A stretch of 64,000 nt of DNA, from positions 1 to 64,000 of the forward strand of contig OZ025759.1 in the NCBI GenBank assembly GCA_964019335.1, in the 5' to 3' direction. Position numbers and translations under genes: made by a program. Numbering within the stretch: the first letter of the stretch is position 1; the number at the start of each line of letters is the position of its first letter. The notes beneath the pieces were generated by a model. That model did not search any database and was not told the origin of the DNA. It saw only the letters and a list, made by a program, of their open reading frames with translations. This document shows, piece by piece, positions 21,175 through 29,699 of the stretch. Source of the DNA: Diplonema japonicum. Its lineage: Eukaryota > Euglenozoa > Diplonemea > Diplonemida > Diplonemidae.

Positions 21175-22545
21175 ATGCTTGGCGTGGTGCTTGGCTGTCT
21201 TTTTGCCGCCGCGCCCACCCTGTTGTCCTGCGATATGGTGCTCGATGCTGTTGTTGTGGGGAACGGTCCGTGCGGGATGGCGCTCGTCGCCGCGTTGACG
21301 GGAAAGGTAACGGCACGATACGACGGACGGCACAGAGTAAAACCCTTCGACGAGGTGCTGCGAAGAGTCGTCGGGAAGGGCGGCGCTCTGCGGGAGGCAG
21401 ATTTAAGGAGCGAGATCGATGTCGCCGCACTGCCTTACGCATCGACACGTTCAAAGAATCCTGCCGCGCTTTTCTACGACGCTCTGGCCCACCCCTTCGC
21501 CGACTCCACTGCACAGCACTACCCTCCATGCCTTTCTTACACAGATGACCCAACAGGCCTTAACATTCTTGGGGTTGGATCAGGTCCATACGGAGGGTCA
21601 TGGTCTGATATGACCCCCTCCATGGCTTCCCTGTCTCCAGGTCACTGGATGGAGCTTCCTGGTATGCCCATCACAGAATGGGGAAGGAAGAACCCTGAGT
21701 CGGGGTACGTCCCAATGCGGCCTTCAAGAGAATCCGTCGCTCTGTACTACAAGGAGTATCCTAAGGCAGTGGGCATTGACGGCATGGTGAAGGAAAACAA
21801 ACGGGTGGAGCATGCTGAGCCCGACGAAAACGGGGCTTGGAAGATCACTATTACAGACGTGCTTGCGCAAACAACAGAAGTTGTGAAGGCGCGGAACCTC
21901 ATCTTGGCTAACGGAATGTACAGCAACCCGAAGAAGCTGGGTATTCCCGGTGAAAACGAGCTAGCTTACGTGCACCACAGGGTTCCGAAATCTTTCGATG
22001 GGGTTCTACTGGTTGTCGGTGCAGGGCTTTCAGCAGCGGATTGTATAGTTGGTCACATGAAATCTGGGGGGAAGATCATTCACGTCTTCAGAGGTGCTGC
22101 TATGGAGAGCCCTCTTGCAAAATTCAAAGATTCAAGTGTTGCTTACCAAGAGTACACGAGGCTTCTCGATTTGATGCAAGGGCTTGCTTCTTCACCTGAT
22201 TATACACCTTATCCCAACCATACAGTGGAGAGTTTCAAACCAGACGGGATGGTGATGCTCAGCCCGCCTGCTACGCTGAGCGTGACTAAGGCTGCTGTTC
22301 TCGTAGGGTCCCTCCCGGACTTCTCCTTCTTCCCCGTGTCCATCCGAGACACTTTGTCTTCCGTCTCCGACATAGTCGAGCGAAAGTTCTCCCTCTCAGT
22401 GGACCCGTGGGACCTATCCGTCCCCGGAGTGCCCAACCTTTACGCGGCCGGGCCTATCAGAGGGGACAATTTCGTGCGGTTCATCACTGGCGACAGCGTT
22501 GTCATAGCAAAGTCAATTTTGGAAAAGAAGCGTCAAAAAGAGTAA
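21175..22545 (+). CDS. FAD/NAD(P)-binding flavoprotein, OSGIN-like
   Basis: A 456-residue protein. The FAD loop GNGPCG (in DAVVVGNGPCGMALVAALTG) lies near residues 24-43 and a second dinucleotide loop, VVGAGLSAADCIV, lies near residue 280. Between them, SPGHWMELPGMPITEWGRK and MRPSRESVALYYKEYPKAVG match the pattern of oxidative-stress-induced growth inhibitor (OSGIN) proteins, a group related to flavin monooxygenases. The first 20 residues (MLGVVLGCLFAAAPTLLSC) are hydrophobic and could be a signal peptide; a start at ATG 21235 would give a cytosolic form. Substrate unknown. Confidence 0.8.
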   Translation: MLGVVLGCLFAAAPTLLSCDMVLDAVVVGNGPCGMALVAALTGKVTARYDGRHRVKPFDEVLRRVVGKGGALREADLRSEIDVAALPYASTRSKNPAALFYDALAHPFADSTAQHYPPCLSYTDDPTGLNILGVGSGPYGGSWSDMTPSMASLSPGHWMELPGMPITEWGRKNPESGYVPMRPSRESVALYYKEYPKAVGIDGMVKENKRVEHAEPDENGAWKITITDVLAQTTEVVKARNLILANGMYSNPKKLGIPGENELAYVHHRVPKSFDGVLLVVGAGLSAADCIVGHMKSGGKIIHVFRGAAMESPLAKFKDSSVAYQEYTRLLDLMQGLASSPDYTPYPNHTVESFKPDGMVMLSPPATLSVTKAAVLVGSLPDFSFFPVSIRDTLSSVSDIVERKFSLSVDPWDLSVPGVPNLYAAGPIRGDNFVRFITGDSVVIAKSILEKKRQKE

Positions 22546-22672
22546 AAACCGCTCCCCCCCCCTCCCGCTCATCTCTTTTTTTTGTAACGTTGTGATGATT
22601 TGTTGTATTTTACAAAAAAAGGGGGGGGGGTGGGAGAAAAAAGAAGAGGGGGAAGAAAAAAAAAGAGGGAAA

Positions 22673-24943
22673 ATGCCGCAGCAATCTCTCGACGAAATAC
22701 ATCTCGTCTTCATAGTCTCGGGGCCCGGGGTCTACGGTCTTGGATGGGGCGCGTCGCTAGCGAAAAAGCTTGAAAGCAACCCGGGGTGTGTTGTGGTGCG
22801 TTCGTGGGGGTGCAGGGGGTGGACCGCGTATTGTGATGGTCTGGAACAAGCTTCTCGTCGCGTTGCCAAAGAGCTCATCGAAGCCGTTCACATGACAACC
22901 GAAGCACGAAAAACCGTGACCGCCGTCTCCCTCGTCGGCGAAGGGATAGGCGGCCTTGCCGCCAGACTGTCCCTTGAGGCGTTGGGTGACTGGCCGGGCT
23001 CTGTCGACTACCCATTCAAATGCTTCATCACGGTCGACACACCTCATTTGGGCTGCCACCCTTTCCACAGAGCTCCCATGAACCTATCAAGCGTGTACAA
23101 AACCCAGCTTGCGCACAACAATGAAGGTTATGACCTCCTTGGCGCAACGGTGGCGAAACCCGCAATGAAGAGGTTTGCGGCGTTTCAACGACGGGTGCTG
23201 TTTGCATCGGGATCGTCATGCAAGGCAACGTGTTTGGTGCAAGCCGAAGACGGGTCGGGCGAAACGATAAATCTTGCCGATGGGCTCGAATACATTCACA
23301 CCGCTGCGGTCCCGTTCGGGACAATGTCGCTTCCTCCCAGCAGGAACTGTCCTACAGAGGGCTCACCTGCCGAGGATTTGGTACAGATAGGCCCAGTTGA
23401 CACGAAGGGGTTTGTCCGTGTAGTCAGCGAGGTATACATTGCTGGTGCCGCGGAGGAGGTTCATGTCAGAAAGAAGGGAGACGTGAATGGGAAGGACATG
23501 ACCATTGAGGGCTGTCAATCGTGTACCATATCAGTCTACGACAGGTGTGGGACGCTGTCCTTACACCGAAACAACAGCTGTACGATCACCTGCGGGCCCG
23601 TTTCGACTTCTACACACATCAGCGACTGTTACAACTGCACCGTTTACGTCCCTTCCTTGCAGGTTACCGTCAAAAACTCCCACCACCTTCGTCTTAAACT
23701 CTACACCTGCCAGTCCCCCGTTTTGGAGGGCTGCAGCAACATCACAATCTCCCCGTTTTCCCTTCGCTTCCCTCATCTCGCGTCTCTCTGGACCGATGCT
23801 GGCCTCCCTCCTGAACGGGGCAACCTGTACGCCGATCCTCAAGACCTCAGCAAGTACAACACAACCTTCCCAACCCCAAGGGTTTCTGTCGACCGGACAC
23901 CGCCTTACATCAAAGAAGTCGGGTATGACGGTACGGAGAAACCAGAGCTTCCTTTATTCGTAGAGAGGCAACTGTTGGAGGCAACACAGGAGGCAACAAG
24001 TTCTGCGGTGAAGAAAAGCGCGATCTCACCTATAAGGTGTCAAGTAGAACGGGAGGTAAAAGGCGTAGGACGGTCATGGTGGCCGCATCTGACCGACTGG
24101 ATGGAGAGGACGCGGGTGGGGAAAAAAAACAAAGACGCACCAGAAAACACGGCCCCACAACAGATACCGTTGCAGTTGGACACTGCACTGTCGCCATTGA
24201 GGCATCGTGCCGCGCAAGTATGCAGGGAAGGGGTACAGTCAGACTGTTGGGTCTCGGATGCTGTGGGACAGAACATCTTAAGGTACAACATGGTGAAAGG
24301 TGACGTGATCGGGATGAAGGGGTGCGAAGCTTGCAGAGTGATAGTGACTGACTGGACCATGAACGTTTTGGTGGAAAACTGCAAGGACTGCGTCATGGTG
24401 TTCAACCCCGTGGCTGAGAGCATCGTCGTGTCCGGCTCCGAACGTTGCACAATATTCTGCTGCGCAGGCGCAGTGCGTCTTCGAGACTGCACTGACGTTA
24501 CAGTCTATGCCTGGACGAACAAGGAGATTATAGCAGAGGGGTGTAATAACTTGCTCGTAGCTCCATGGTCGTTGTCTTCACCCAAGCTGGAAGAGGCGTT
24601 CACTGAAGCGTGTCTTGACCCTTCCTCCGCCAATCAGTGGTACTCCGTGAGACCTGTTTCAGGCACAACCCACACCCTCAAGAACCCCATACCCACCCAG
24701 CTCACGCCCCTCGTTGTGGATGGCCTCCCGCAGCCTACCATCCCCAAGGCGCTGCACACCCGTATATCCCTCACAACGTACTTCCCGTCCGCTAGGGACG
24801 CGAACCTGCAAACTCGTCTTAACGAAGCGCTCATGACGCTGAACAACTGCAAACTTGAAAGACGCACTGCCCCGGCAAAGCTGGGCGATCTTGAGACCGA
24901 CATTATAAACATACTTGGGGCCCCCTTGGGTACTAGATTGTAG
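22673..24943 (+). CDS. Pseudo-lipase (DUF676-like) fused to two TBCC/C-CAP-type beta-helix domains
   Basis: A 756-residue protein. Residues about 8-200 look like a DUF676-type alpha/beta hydrolase, with LVFIVSGPGVYG, the elbow VSLVGEGIGGLAARL and FITVDTPHLG. The GxSxG serine is replaced by Gly91 (GEGIG), so esterase activity is not expected. Two right-handed beta-helix regions follow at about 250-375 and 524-645. They have alternating Cys/Val patterns (SDCYNCTVYV, LEGCSNITISPFSL; ENCKDCVMVFNP, LRDCTDVTVYAW) like the TBCC/RP2/TBCCD1 domain. TBCC proteins are GAPs for tubulin or Arl GTPases; a candidate arginine lies in NSHHLRLKL. A basic linker joins them. I know of no protein with this order. 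Confidence 0.75.
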   Translation: MPQQSLDEIHLVFIVSGPGVYGLGWGASLAKKLESNPGCVVVRSWGCRGWTAYCDGLEQASRRVAKELIEAVHMTTEARKTVTAVSLVGEGIGGLAARLSLEALGDWPGSVDYPFKCFITVDTPHLGCHPFHRAPMNLSSVYKTQLAHNNEGYDLLGATVAKPAMKRFAAFQRRVLFASGSSCKATCLVQAEDGSGETINLADGLEYIHTAAVPFGTMSLPPSRNCPTEGSPAEDLVQIGPVDTKGFVRVVSEVYIAGAAEEVHVRKKGDVNGKDMTIEGCQSCTISVYDRCGTLSLHRNNSCTITCGPVSTSTHISDCYNCTVYVPSLQVTVKNSHHLRLKLYTCQSPVLEGCSNITISPFSLRFPHLASLWTDAGLPPERGNLYADPQDLSKYNTTFPTPRVSVDRTPPYIKEVGYDGTEKPELPLFVERQLLEATQEATSSAVKKSAISPIRCQVEREVKGVGRSWWPHLTDWMERTRVGKKNKDAPENTAPQQIPLQLDTALSPLRHRAAQVCREGVQSDCWVSDAVGQNILRYNMVKGDVIGMKGCEACRVIVTDWTMNVLVENCKDCVMVFNPVAESIVVSGSERCTIFCCAGAVRLRDCTDVTVYAWTNKEIIAEGCNNLLVAPWSLSSPKLEEAFTEACLDPSSANQWYSVRPVSGTTHTLKNPIPTQLTPLVVDGLPQPTIPKALHTRISLTTYFPSARDANLQTRLNEALMTLNNCKLERRTAPAKLGDLETDIINILGAPLGTRL

Positions 24944-25026
24944 ATTATTAGTATATTTTTTTTCTTTCTAAGAGAACGAGGGAAAAAAAAAAAAAAAAAA
25001 AAAGTGCAACCTAAGGTAAGAACACA

Positions 25027-25596
25027 ATGGACGTCTTCGTGAAGTGTGCCTGTGACGAGTACCCTGTGGAGGTGGAGGCCTCGACCACGGTGGAAGAGTT
25101 GAAAAGCATGGTGGAAGCACAAGGGGGCCCGATGGTGAGCGAACAACGGCTATTCGTGGAAGAAGTGGAGCTGTCGGACCCAAAGCAGCCTTTGGCAGAG
25201 ACGGCCTTGACGATGGGGGATCAGATCAGGTGTGTCCTGAGGCCCCTGTTTCAAGTCGGGATGAAGCTAGAGGCAAGGGATAGGATGCATCCCACGTATC
25301 TGTGCGTGGCCACTGTCATAAATACGAATGGGAGGCGGATAGAAATCCACTTTGATGGCTGGAGCGACCGGTATGACTACTGGACCGATGACGACACCCT
25401 CGACATCGCCCCAGCAGGAACCGTTCAGAGCCTGAACTATTACCTCGAACCTCCAAGGGGGACCGGTTCCTACGACTGGCAGGAGTACATGGCGTCCGAC
25501 AATTCTTCCGTCGCACCCAAAGAATGCTTCCACCCCGAGAGGGAGGGTAAGTACTTCACCAACGGCCCGCACAAACCCTTCAGGCCCTACGTCTAG
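25027..25596 (+). CDS. Ubiquitin-like domain plus MBT repeat protein
   Basis: A 189-residue protein. Residues 1-76 form a ubiquitin-like fold (MDVFVKCACDEYPVEVEAS, TVEELKSMVEAQ, EQRLFVEEVELSD, MGDQIRCVLR); no C-terminal GG follows, so it is not a modifier. Residues about 79-150 are a clear MBT repeat (FQVGMKLEARDRMHPTYLCV, IHFDGWSDRYDYW, DIAPAG). MBT repeats of animal L3MBTL or SCML proteins bind mono- or dimethyl-lysine on histones through an aromatic cage; the FDGW and YDYW residues are kept. The final 40 residues hold a charged YFTNGPHKPF segment. It is compact and without introns. Chromatin binding is inference. Confidence 0.85.
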   Translation: MDVFVKCACDEYPVEVEASTTVEELKSMVEAQGGPMVSEQRLFVEEVELSDPKQPLAETALTMGDQIRCVLRPLFQVGMKLEARDRMHPTYLCVATVINTNGRRIEIHFDGWSDRYDYWTDDDTLDIAPAGTVQSLNYYLEPPRGTGSYDWQEYMASDNSSVAPKECFHPEREGKYFTNGPHKPFRPYV

Positions 25597-26242
25597 AAAA
25601 TTACACATTTTTTTTTTTAAGGTGGTGGGGATAACATGAAAATATAAGAAAAACATCAGATGTGTTGTTCGCTGTTGACCTCCTCGTCGGTCATCACCGG
25701 TAGCGCCCGAGTGGAAGATCATAAAGCAGATGCTCAGGGTGACGAACAGGCAGCAAACTGCACGAGCGCAGAATCTTGGTTACCCGGGACGCTCCGGCTG
25801 GGGTTGAGCTGTACACCGCACGCATTAAGGACACGACGCGGAACGCAGAAGAAGTTACAACTCGGCCGCGGTGCGCCCCCTGTAATCAAGTAGACAGTTC
25901 TTGTGCAGGGCGCCGCCAACACCGGCCTCCTTTAACTCATATATTTCTTTTTCCTTTTTTTTTTTTTCCCGTCCCTATCCTGAGCTTTTTTTTTTTTTCT
26001 TTTTTTTTTTACCCTACTTTCAAACCCTCTCCTCGTTACTCTGCAGAGATGTGCCAGGCTGTGATGAGGAACTGCTCGCCTGCTGACGCTATTTATTTCC
26101 CACGATTTCGAGCTGGACTGCTAGCCTGCCAGAGAAAAAAAGCGATGGAGAGGGGGGTTTTTTTTTTCTTATCGTTCTTCACTGCTTCTATCCCCTTTCT
26201 GAAAAAAGAAAAAAAAAGAGAGAAACTCTTGTCTTCCCTCTG

Positions 26243-26297
<55 letters not shown>

Positions 26298-26397
26298 GTC
26301 TTTTTCTTTCCATTGCGGTCCGTTTCATAGCACGACAGACACGGGGGTGGACCCCCCCCCCCCCCCCCAGTTTATAAAAAGAAAAAGGGGGGGTAAG
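25597..26397. other. Spacer with a complex non-coding island
   Basis: Positions about 25660-25930 are GC-balanced and free of homopolymers but encode no convincing protein. They contain TGTTCG/CGAACA (25663/25743) and a late GCGCCCCCTG/CAGGGCGC pairing around 25871-25913. After that come T runs, a second mixed stretch (26040-26140), about 55 A at 26242-26297 and a poly-C tract at about 26352-26368. An RNA gene is possible; see findings. Confidence 0.45.
26352..26370 (+). promoter_or_regulatory. Probable trans-splice acceptor: poly-C tract and AG
   Basis: About 17 C are followed directly by AG at 26369-26370; ATG 26398 is 28 bases on. Positional inference only. Confidence 0.4.
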
Positions 26398-27372
26398 ATG
26401 AATTATGAGGAAGACATGAGAGAGAGCAACGGCCTTCGGAACCGGCTCCGCACGCTCCGCGAAATGGAAGACACGCACGGGCAGGAGTCGGCAGAGGTCG
26501 ACGAGGAAAAGGTACGGACAGCTGAGGTGTGCTGCACCCTCGCACTGGAGAAGGTCTGCCGTGACCAGGAAATGGGGACGAACCCACGAACAGAACACTC
26601 TGTGATGACGCACGTGGGAGAGGTGTATGAACCGCTCACAAAAGCGAAAGGTCTGCTAGACGCTGCACTTGTATTGCTCCGCCCCGGAACGGTAACGAGC
26701 TCCCCGAAAGTTCTAAAAGGCCGTGCAGTCGCGTACTCAAATCTTGCCTGTTTGTACAAACGCGTGAGCCGCACCCGTGCAGGGCTCATCTGCTCTCAGA
26801 AAGCCAGTCAAATCTACCGGCAGCTCCAGCCAGATGAAAGCGAGGCGCTGATATCATCATTGTTATCAGAGTCCGCGTTGCTATGCTCGTGCGACAAACC
26901 TAAGGAAGGGCTGAAGGTAGCGAACGAAGCACTGCGGCGGTGCGTGGATCTTGAAAAAGACTCAGAAAAGCTCGAGGTACGATACGCGTCCCTGCAAGCA
27001 ATGTGCCACCACAACGTTGGGGTGTGTTGTGAAATATTAGGCAATGTTCAGCAGGCACTGACGTACTATAGAACTGCCTTCCAGCTGACCTACCTCTCTG
27101 CGGGACCGGAGCACCCTTTGTGTGACCGCTTCAAGGAGTGCTTTGCTGATGCATACGCACAATCTCACGGCAAGCAAACCCGACAGTCTCTGCGTGCGTT
27201 CGGCCGGTCGCGGGGCTCAGCCGTGCCCCCCCTATCAATTCTCTTGCCCGGTAGCGACATCCCCAAACCAAAAATGAACACAAAAATGGCCAAACGGTAC
27301 AACCTCGACAACCGCCTGCCTGCAGGGAGGAGCAACAGCTTGAGACGGCCGTTTAGCCCACAAACCCTGTAA
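26398..27372 (+). CDS. TPR-like helical protein, unknown
   Basis: A 324-residue protein. Residues about 75-245 contain paired helices of TPR type (GRAVAYSNLACLYKRVSRTR, LKVANEALRRCVDLEKDSEK, MCHHNVGVCCEILGNVQQAL). The C-terminal 80 residues are basic and probably disordered. TPR proteins of this size in flagellates are often ciliary or assembly factors, but nothing here specifies the role. The frame stays open upstream through poly-K, which is spacer; ATG 26398 (AAGATGAATTATG) is the first sensible start after the poly-C/AG acceptor. Confidence 0.7.
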   Translation: MNYEEDMRESNGLRNRLRTLREMEDTHGQESAEVDEEKVRTAEVCCTLALEKVCRDQEMGTNPRTEHSVMTHVGEVYEPLTKAKGLLDAALVLLRPGTVTSSPKVLKGRAVAYSNLACLYKRVSRTRAGLICSQKASQIYRQLQPDESEALISSLLSESALLCSCDKPKEGLKVANEALRRCVDLEKDSEKLEVRYASLQAMCHHNVGVCCEILGNVQQALTYYRTAFQLTYLSAGPEHPLCDRFKECFADAYAQSHGKQTRQSLRAFGRSRGSAVPPLSILLPGSDIPKPKMNTKMAKRYNLDNRLPAGRSNSLRRPFSPQTL

Positions 27373-27714
27373 ACCATTTTCTCTTTTTTAGTATCCCCTT
27401 TTTTTTTTGCAAAATAAAAGCTATTTTACTGAAATTACTTTCACGGGTGGACAAAGCCTAACCTTCTTCAGGTCCTCATTCGTCTTGCACTTCGCGATAT
27501 GGAGGTGGCATGCTAAGCCGGTAAGCATTGTCTTACGGTTTCCTAGCCTCACATAAATCGTTACGCGTCCCGCAGTATGCTATTATTTCTTCTGTGATAC
27601 AAACCTGGAGGTGGTTTGTAAAAGGTAAGAGGAGTTTGGAAGGGGGGGGAAGAAAAAAAGAGGGAAGGGAACTACCCACATCATCCCTTTCCAGGTGTCA
27701 CACTTCTTTTGAAA
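27373..27714. other. Spacer with two hairpins upstream of the Ser-rich membrane protein
   Basis: No credible ORF. CCGGTAAG/CTTACGG (about 27517-27541) and a perfect ACAAACC/GGTTTGT hairpin (27599-27619) lie in complex sequence. The stretch ends with CATCCCTTTCCAG (AG at 27693-27694), a probable acceptor 20 bases before ATG 27715. This may be a structured RNA or a structured leader. Confidence 0.45.
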
Positions 27715-29184
27715 ATGATGTTTCGGGTTCTTGTTGTTCTACTTGCGGCAGTTGCGGGCAGCGCTGAACCATGCAGGAATCTTGCAGGGTGCCCAGAAGG
27801 CCTCACTTGCGTTGTGAGAGGTGACGACAGAGCCATGGTGTGTGTGCCACTCCCTGCTGGCGGCAGCAACGTTGAAAGCTTATCTAGCAGTGGTTCCGGT
27901 AGCTCTGGTAGCAGTTCGCACGGCAGCTCAGGCAACAGCGGCTCTGACAACTCCGGAAACAGCAACTCTGGCAGTGGTTCCCACGCCCTTTTTGGAGACA
28001 AGTCCAGATACTCCGTGAGCGGCTCCGATAGTGCATCCAACAGCAACTCTCACGGTGGTTCTGACAACACCCACAGTGGAACGAACAACGGCGGCAGCTG
28101 GTCTGACAGTGGCGCTGATAACTCTGGCAGCAGTTCACAGAACGGCCACAGCGGCTCGAGCAGTGACAGCTGGTCTGGCAGTGGGTCTGATAACTCCCAC
28201 GGTTCAAACAGCAACTCTGGCAGTGTGTCGGGAAGCAGCGGCTCCTCCCACACGAGTGATTCCAGCAACTCTGGCAGCGGTTCGCAGAACAGCCACAGTG
28301 GCTCGAGAAGCAGTGGAAGCTGGTCTGGCAGTGGGTCTGATAACTCCCACGGTTCGGACAACTCTGGCAGCGGTTCTCACACTCTTCTCGGCGACTCCAG
28401 GGACAGTTCCAGCAGCTCGGAATACTCCCACAGTGGATCGAACAGTGGTTCCCATGGTGGCTCTTCTACCTCCGGCAGCGGCTCGAGCTGGTCTGGCAGT
28501 GGGTCTTATAACACCCACGGTTCAGACAACTCTGGCAGCGGTTCTCACACCAGCGACTCCAGGGACAGCTCCGGCAGCTCTGAAAGCAATTCTCACAGCG
28601 GCTCAGAAGACTCCCACAGCGGATCGAACAGCCATGGTGGCTCGGAAGACTCCCACGGCGGATCGAACAGCCATGGAAGCTCGGAAGACTCCCACAGCGG
28701 ATCGAACAGCCATGGTGGCTCAGAAGATACTTCTTCTAGCTCCGGCAGCAGCAGTGCCGGTGGGTCTGATAACACCCACGGTTCAAACAGCAACTCTGGC
28801 AGTGTGTCGGGAAGCAGCGGCTCCTCCCACTCGAGTGATTCCAGCAACTCTGGCAGCGGTTCGCAGAACAGCCACAGTGGCTCGAGAAGCAGTGGAAGCT
28901 GGTCTGGCAGTGGGTCTGATAACCCTCACAGTTCAGAGAGCAGCAGTTCCAACAAGCTCGGAATCTTCGCCAACACAGGCCCCGCTGGCGGCCCTGCAAA
29001 GAGTGATGACAACACAAAGAGCGGGAACACCTCCAATGCAGTATGGGTATCCGTTGCAGTTGGATTCGTTGCCTTCGCAGGCCTTGCCACAGTGGTGGTG
29101 CGCAAGATGAAAACGACTACTGGAGACGACACAAGGCAGCTGCTACGGGACGGGGAACCTAGAGAAATGTACTCCCTCAACTAA
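27715..29184 (+). CDS. Type I membrane protein with Ser/Gly/Asn/His-rich stalk
   Basis: A 489-residue protein. A signal peptide (MMFRVLVVLLAAVAGSAEP) is followed by a small Cys module (CRNLAGCPEGLTCVV...VCVPL), then about 370 residues made of Ser, Gly, Asn, His and Asp (for example SGSGSDNSHGSNSNSGS). A membrane helix near residues 440-462 (VWVSVAVGFVAFAGLATVVV) is followed by a short basic and acidic tail. The stalk has very few N-x-S/T sequons but is dense in Ser, so O-glycosylation or phosphoglycosylation of a mucin-like stalk is more likely than N-glycosylation. It is probably a cell-surface protein. The function of the Cys module is unknown. Confidence 0.8.
   Translation: MMFRVLVVLLAAVAGSAEPCRNLAGCPEGLTCVVRGDDRAMVCVPLPAGGSNVESLSSSGSGSSGSSSHGSSGNSGSDNSGNSNSGSGSHALFGDKSRYSVSGSDSASNSNSHGGSDNTHSGTNNGGSWSDSGADNSGSSSQNGHSGSSSDSWSGSGSDNSHGSNSNSGSVSGSSGSSHTSDSSNSGSGSQNSHSGSRSSGSWSGSGSDNSHGSDNSGSGSHTLLGDSRDSSSSSEYSHSGSNSGSHGGSSTSGSGSSWSGSGSYNTHGSDNSGSGSHTSDSRDSSGSSESNSHSGSEDSHSGSNSHGGSEDSHGGSNSHGSSEDSHSGSNSHGGSEDTSSSSGSSSAGGSDNTHGSNSNSGSVSGSSGSSHSSDSSNSGSGSQNSHSGSRSSGSWSGSGSDNPHSSESSSSNKLGIFANTGPAGGPAKSDDNTKSGNTSNAVWVSVAVGFVAFAGLATVVVRKMKTTTGDDTRQLLRDGEPREMYSLN
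27885..28960 (+). repeat. Low-complexity Ser/Gly coding repeat with a 145-nt direct duplication
   Basis: The stalk is built of imperfect short repeats. Positions 28201-28345 and 28780-28924 are almost identical, offset 579 nt (a multiple of three), with only about one base difference in most of the length. Three SHSGSNSHGGSED-type copies sit at about 28608-28730. Confidence 0.8.
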
Positions 29185-29366
29185 GATAACTGGCAGCAGG
29201 GTATGGTAAGTATGCTTCGGAGTACTAAGCAAGACTGTACCCCTGTCCTATTTCAACTTATTCTCTCTCTCTCTCTCCCCAATCTTTGTTTCTGCCAACT
29301 CTTGCTTCGTCAAGCAACTAGAGGCGAGGTAAGAGAAAAAGTTTTTTAGTACGAGTGATCACACTG

Positions 29367-29387
29367 AGCCGTTTTTGGCTTTTTTTC
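29367..29387 (+). terminator. Hairpin followed by T-run, terminator-like
   Basis: AGCC, five-T loop, GGCT and then seven T. The form resembles an RNA polymerase III stop or a rho-independent terminator. In a eukaryote the T-run alone could end a Pol III transcript. Possibly the 3' end of an RNA encoded in 29185-29380. Confidence 0.25.
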
Positions 29388-29640
29388 CTTTTTTTTTTTT
29401 TTCTTCTTCTTTCCGTGTCGGTGATCGAGCTGGCAATTGACTTCGAATGCTACACGAATTGATATCGACAAGGCGATAAGGATCAAACGGATTCTGGATA
29501 CGCTGCAGGCACATGTCTGATGAACAAAAGGAAGCGCGCTTTTCCGGTGCCATGCAAGAAGGTGAGATCACTACGATCCATTGGACACGACTACGTCGTT
29601 GGCTTTGATAGGAGGGCCCTGTATAAACGACAGCTAGGCA

Positions 29641-29699
29641 CTACGGTGGGTAGCAGGGAACGACCCCAAAAGGGGAGCCACCGCGGTGGGCCGTCATAG
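29641..29699 (+). ncRNA. Candidate structured RNA: three-way junction
   Basis: Outer stem CTACGG with CCG(TCA)TAG (29641-29646 with 29691-29699) encloses two perfect hairpins, CCCCAAAAGGGG (29664-29675) and CCACCG/CGGTGG (29678-29689). The class is not recognised and the strand is arbitrary. Confidence 0.3.

Noticed and set aside
25660-25893. 77-codon + ORF in the spacer
   Set aside because: Amino acid composition and lack of any motif suggest chance; the region looks more like RNA.
28031-29110. 359-codon second-frame ORF in the Ser-rich gene
   Set aside because: It is a frame shift of low-complexity repeats; the chosen frame has a signal peptide and membrane helix at the right places.
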